Source of the DNA: Serilophus lunatus
Taxonomy: Eukaryota > Chordata > Aves > Passeriformes > Eurylaimidae
Reading direction: 5' to 3'
Length of the DNA: 64,000 nucleotides
Assembly: GCA_013399895.1 (NCBI GenBank)
Contig: VXBA01000323.1
Span: 124,001-188,000 of the forward strand
In this document: in pieces, positions 61,753 to 64,000 of the stretch
Layout: each line of letters starts with the position of its first letter
How positions within the stretch are numbered: the stretch's first letter is position 1
The notes under the pieces: model-generated
Told to the model about the DNA's origin: nothing
Database searches by the model: none
The model's input: only the letters and a program-made list of their open reading frames with translations
Position numbers and translations under genes: made by a program

Positions 61753-63939
61753 CTGTTAAAAGAAAAAAAAAATTCACAGTAAATAGACAGTTTTGGAACC
61801 ACAAATATACAACTATGTTCTTTCATAGGGCCATTGTGCCTTTGGTATAATAGTGCCTTTCACTAGATCACTACTCTGGCTATTTGTTTCACGTGAAAGT
61901 ACAAACTCCCATGTTGTTTTGCAATCAACCACTTTCAACATCATCAGTTTTATATTAAGACCTACAGAATCAGGTGTGATTTTACACTTAATCCAGTAAC
62001 AGGTTCTTTAGAGAAGAGATGAAGACACAGAGGATTGCTTTCAAATCAGAGTGTTTTAAATGAAGTTTGTATTTAATTTTGCAGTCTCTCCCAGTATATC
62101 TTTTTATCTCTGAACTTCTTTAGTCAGGACTTTTAAGACTGAAATTGTAAGACTGGAACACACTGAAGTACTTTGCCCTGTATTTCCAAAGAGAAGGAAT
62201 TCTTTACAGTCAGTTTGTGCTAATAGATGAAAAATTCCAAGGTTTAATGCACTTGCTTTGTACTTCTAAGCAATATTGAATTTTGGACTTGCTTAGATTA
62301 CATGTAGCATCGATACAGGCAATTTACAAATCACAATACCGTCTTGGTCTAAGTGTCCATTAAAATTTATCTGTATCATATAATCACTCCACACTCTGGC
62401 ACAATTGGCACTTCCACTCAGGAAATGCTCAGGACTACATTAACAACACAGCTGCGTGACAACAGTCTGAAACACGTGTACAAACAGAAAGAAAATTACC
62501 ACAGCACTATCCCCAATAAATTTATAAAATTCTTCTCACTAAATGTTCATAAAATTTCCAGGAATAGAGGTATGGAGGCTATGTGATAGTATCTAAGATA
62601 CAAATGCATTATAAGCATGATTCAAATCAATATTATCAATCACTCTCTCCATGAATGCTATACAACCCAATTAATCCTCTTTCTTAATCATCCCCTTCCT
62701 TTTTCCCTGTTAACTGGAACACAATAGCAAAAGGGACAAAACCACAAAATAAGTAATAATGATGCAGGTTACAGAACTTGGGCTAAGATTTAACATTACA
62801 CTTCAATGCCAACCACAACCCTGAAACACTACTCTTACATAACCAAGAGCAATCAAAAAGCCCTTACAACAGAACTCTTGGAAAAAATCACAAAACTATA
62901 ACAAACTGCTCATCGACAGTGAGGCCTGGGTTTCTAAACACATATGTAGACCAAATATCAACTTTAATACACAAAAATCAGATTAGCAGACTTTGTTTAG
63001 GAAATATCAGAGGGAGTAGTCATATACTGCTTGGTTACTATCTTTCTTATTCTTTCAGCTAAAAAGTGAAGCTTTTTAGTTACCATACATAGTTATAAAA
63101 AAAATGTGGGTTTTTTTTTCCCTACACATGGCTCAGATGCGAGGACCTCTACCATACCTGAAGCTATTCAAGAAAGCTGAAGTTTTCTACTACTACTTGT
63201 CCAACAGTCATTAAAAGCAAATCAAAAAGCACCCTTCAGCTATCTTGAAGTCCTACAGCCCCACAGCACACAACATTTGTTCTCTTCACATACTGATACT
63301 CTGCACATTCACTTAATTCCTCATGTGCTGCTTTTGGGGTCAGGAGAGAATGAAAGGGCTGAAACAGACATGACATCCAACGAGAATGTATTCGAGTGAA
63401 AAGTGTACCTTCTTACTTGTTCATGTAATCAGTGGCATGGCAAGGAAATGATGTAAAGCAAAGAACTTTCATTCTGCTGGCCTAATATTTGGGGAATGTA
63501 GGAGCTCGCCACTCATGGTGCTGTCTCAGATACATGGCAAAACTACCTCACTTCTCTTGATTCAAGGCAGTGACACAGCAATGCCCTGGCTGTACAGAGC
63601 ACACAGAGTACTGTGGTAGACACTGTCAGATGCACAGCCCCAGTCTTCTGACCCAAGGTCCTATTCACAAGTAATGCACAATGATAATCTTCATGCGTTA
63701 CCATCTGCATTTGGTCTATATATGTATTCAAGAGCATGAGAGATGATGGAGAAACTGGGTGAGAATTACCTCAGACTAATGTATTCTACTCTGTGGTATA
63801 ATGTGATACACGTTGCAATAATGACTGCAGTTTTTACAGAAGGACACAACACCTATACAAAACACACTGTATTTATACGACATGAATATATTAATTTATT
63901 GTTTTGCCTTACATGACTAAGTTTCTGAAAAGATCTTAC
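61753..63939. other. Gene B intron
   Basis: Unique AT-rich intron between two well supported exons; starts with the long pyrimidine tract of the 61752 acceptor. No repeat recognised. Confidence 0.7.
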
Positions 63940-64000
63940 CTGTGGCATGGAACATCTCTTGCAAAAACTAGGCTCTCCAAGTAAAACATACTGATTTTGT
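63940..64000 (-). CDS. Gene B, internal exon (partial, runs off the window)
   Basis: This exon continues beyond the right edge. On the minus strand the visible part has one leading base and then 20 open codons, reading QNQYVLLGEPSFCKRCSMPQ. It ends at a strong donor, CCACAG|GTAAGATC, exactly on a codon boundary (phase 0). The next exon to the left (ending at 61752) opens in phase 0, so the two join without a frame change. The CxxC spacing (FCKRCS) could bind metal, but two cysteines alone prove nothing. I do not recognise the protein. Exon status rests on the donor, the open frame and phase agreement with the neighbour. Confidence 0.78.

Noticed and set aside
1..64000. CRISPR arrays, operons, rRNA or tRNA genes
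   Set aside because: None seen; the sequence is vertebrate nuclear DNA and no cloverleaf-like or spaced-repeat pattern was found by eye.

Overview
Animal nuclear DNA, almost certainly from a bird. Most of it is AT-rich and has no long open frames. It carries several 5'-truncated CR1 LINE copies, including the typical avian CR1 3' tail (a ggttggac...cttccaacc core followed by a gattctg-type end), one much older CR1 copy, and one endogenous-retrovirus LTR fragment. A short GC-rich promoter-like island at about 45.4-46.3 kb contains a 58-base assembly gap. There are no prokaryotic features. The real genes are split into short exons, so I inferred them from open frame plus splice sites plus reading-phase agreement between neighbouring exons. 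No similarity search was possible and I do not recognise either protein.

Right part (48.0-64.0 kb), minus strand: 'gene B', the 3' half of a multi-exon gene that enters from beyond the right edge. Best exons: 63940-64000, 61515-61752, 56922-57050, 51028-51072, 49919-50001 and the stop-containing exon 48033-48231, with a poly(A) signal 29 bases after the stop. Three weaker exons (60943-61007, 60606-60686, 58528-58569) can be placed in phase between them. The predicted C-terminal part is rich in Cys, Ser and Lys. The CR1 copy at 57.07-57.5 kb ends only about 20 bases upstream of one exon and seems to supply its pyrimidine tract. An ERV LTR plus leader sits in the intron at 54.05-55.1 kb.

Middle (45.4-46.5 kb): the CpG island. 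On the minus strand an excellent splice donor (45858 is the last exon base) marks the first exon of 'gene A'. The island also holds the N gap and a (GGGAT)n repeat.

Left part (1-45.9 kb), minus strand: 'gene A'. After a probably non-coding exon 1 in the island, the ATG is in exon 2 (40590-40744). Exon 3 is 35232-35335. Phase-compatible exons follow at 23923-23967, 19054-19112 and 18537-18589. A candidate alternative last exon lies at 22559-22761, and a possible distal last exon at 2782-2894. The introns hold a 1.4 kb CR1 (36.2-37.66 kb), an ancient CR1 (17.2-18.2 kb), small CR1 tails, microsatellites, a local duplication (29.3 and 30.7 kb) and a second small GC-rich island at 13.8-14.3 kb with plus-strand splice donors.

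Genes A and B are therefore tandem, head to tail on the minus strand, with about 2 kb between the end of B and the start of A. Exon-level confidence varies. The six exons of B named as best and the first two coding exons of A are solid; the others are candidates.
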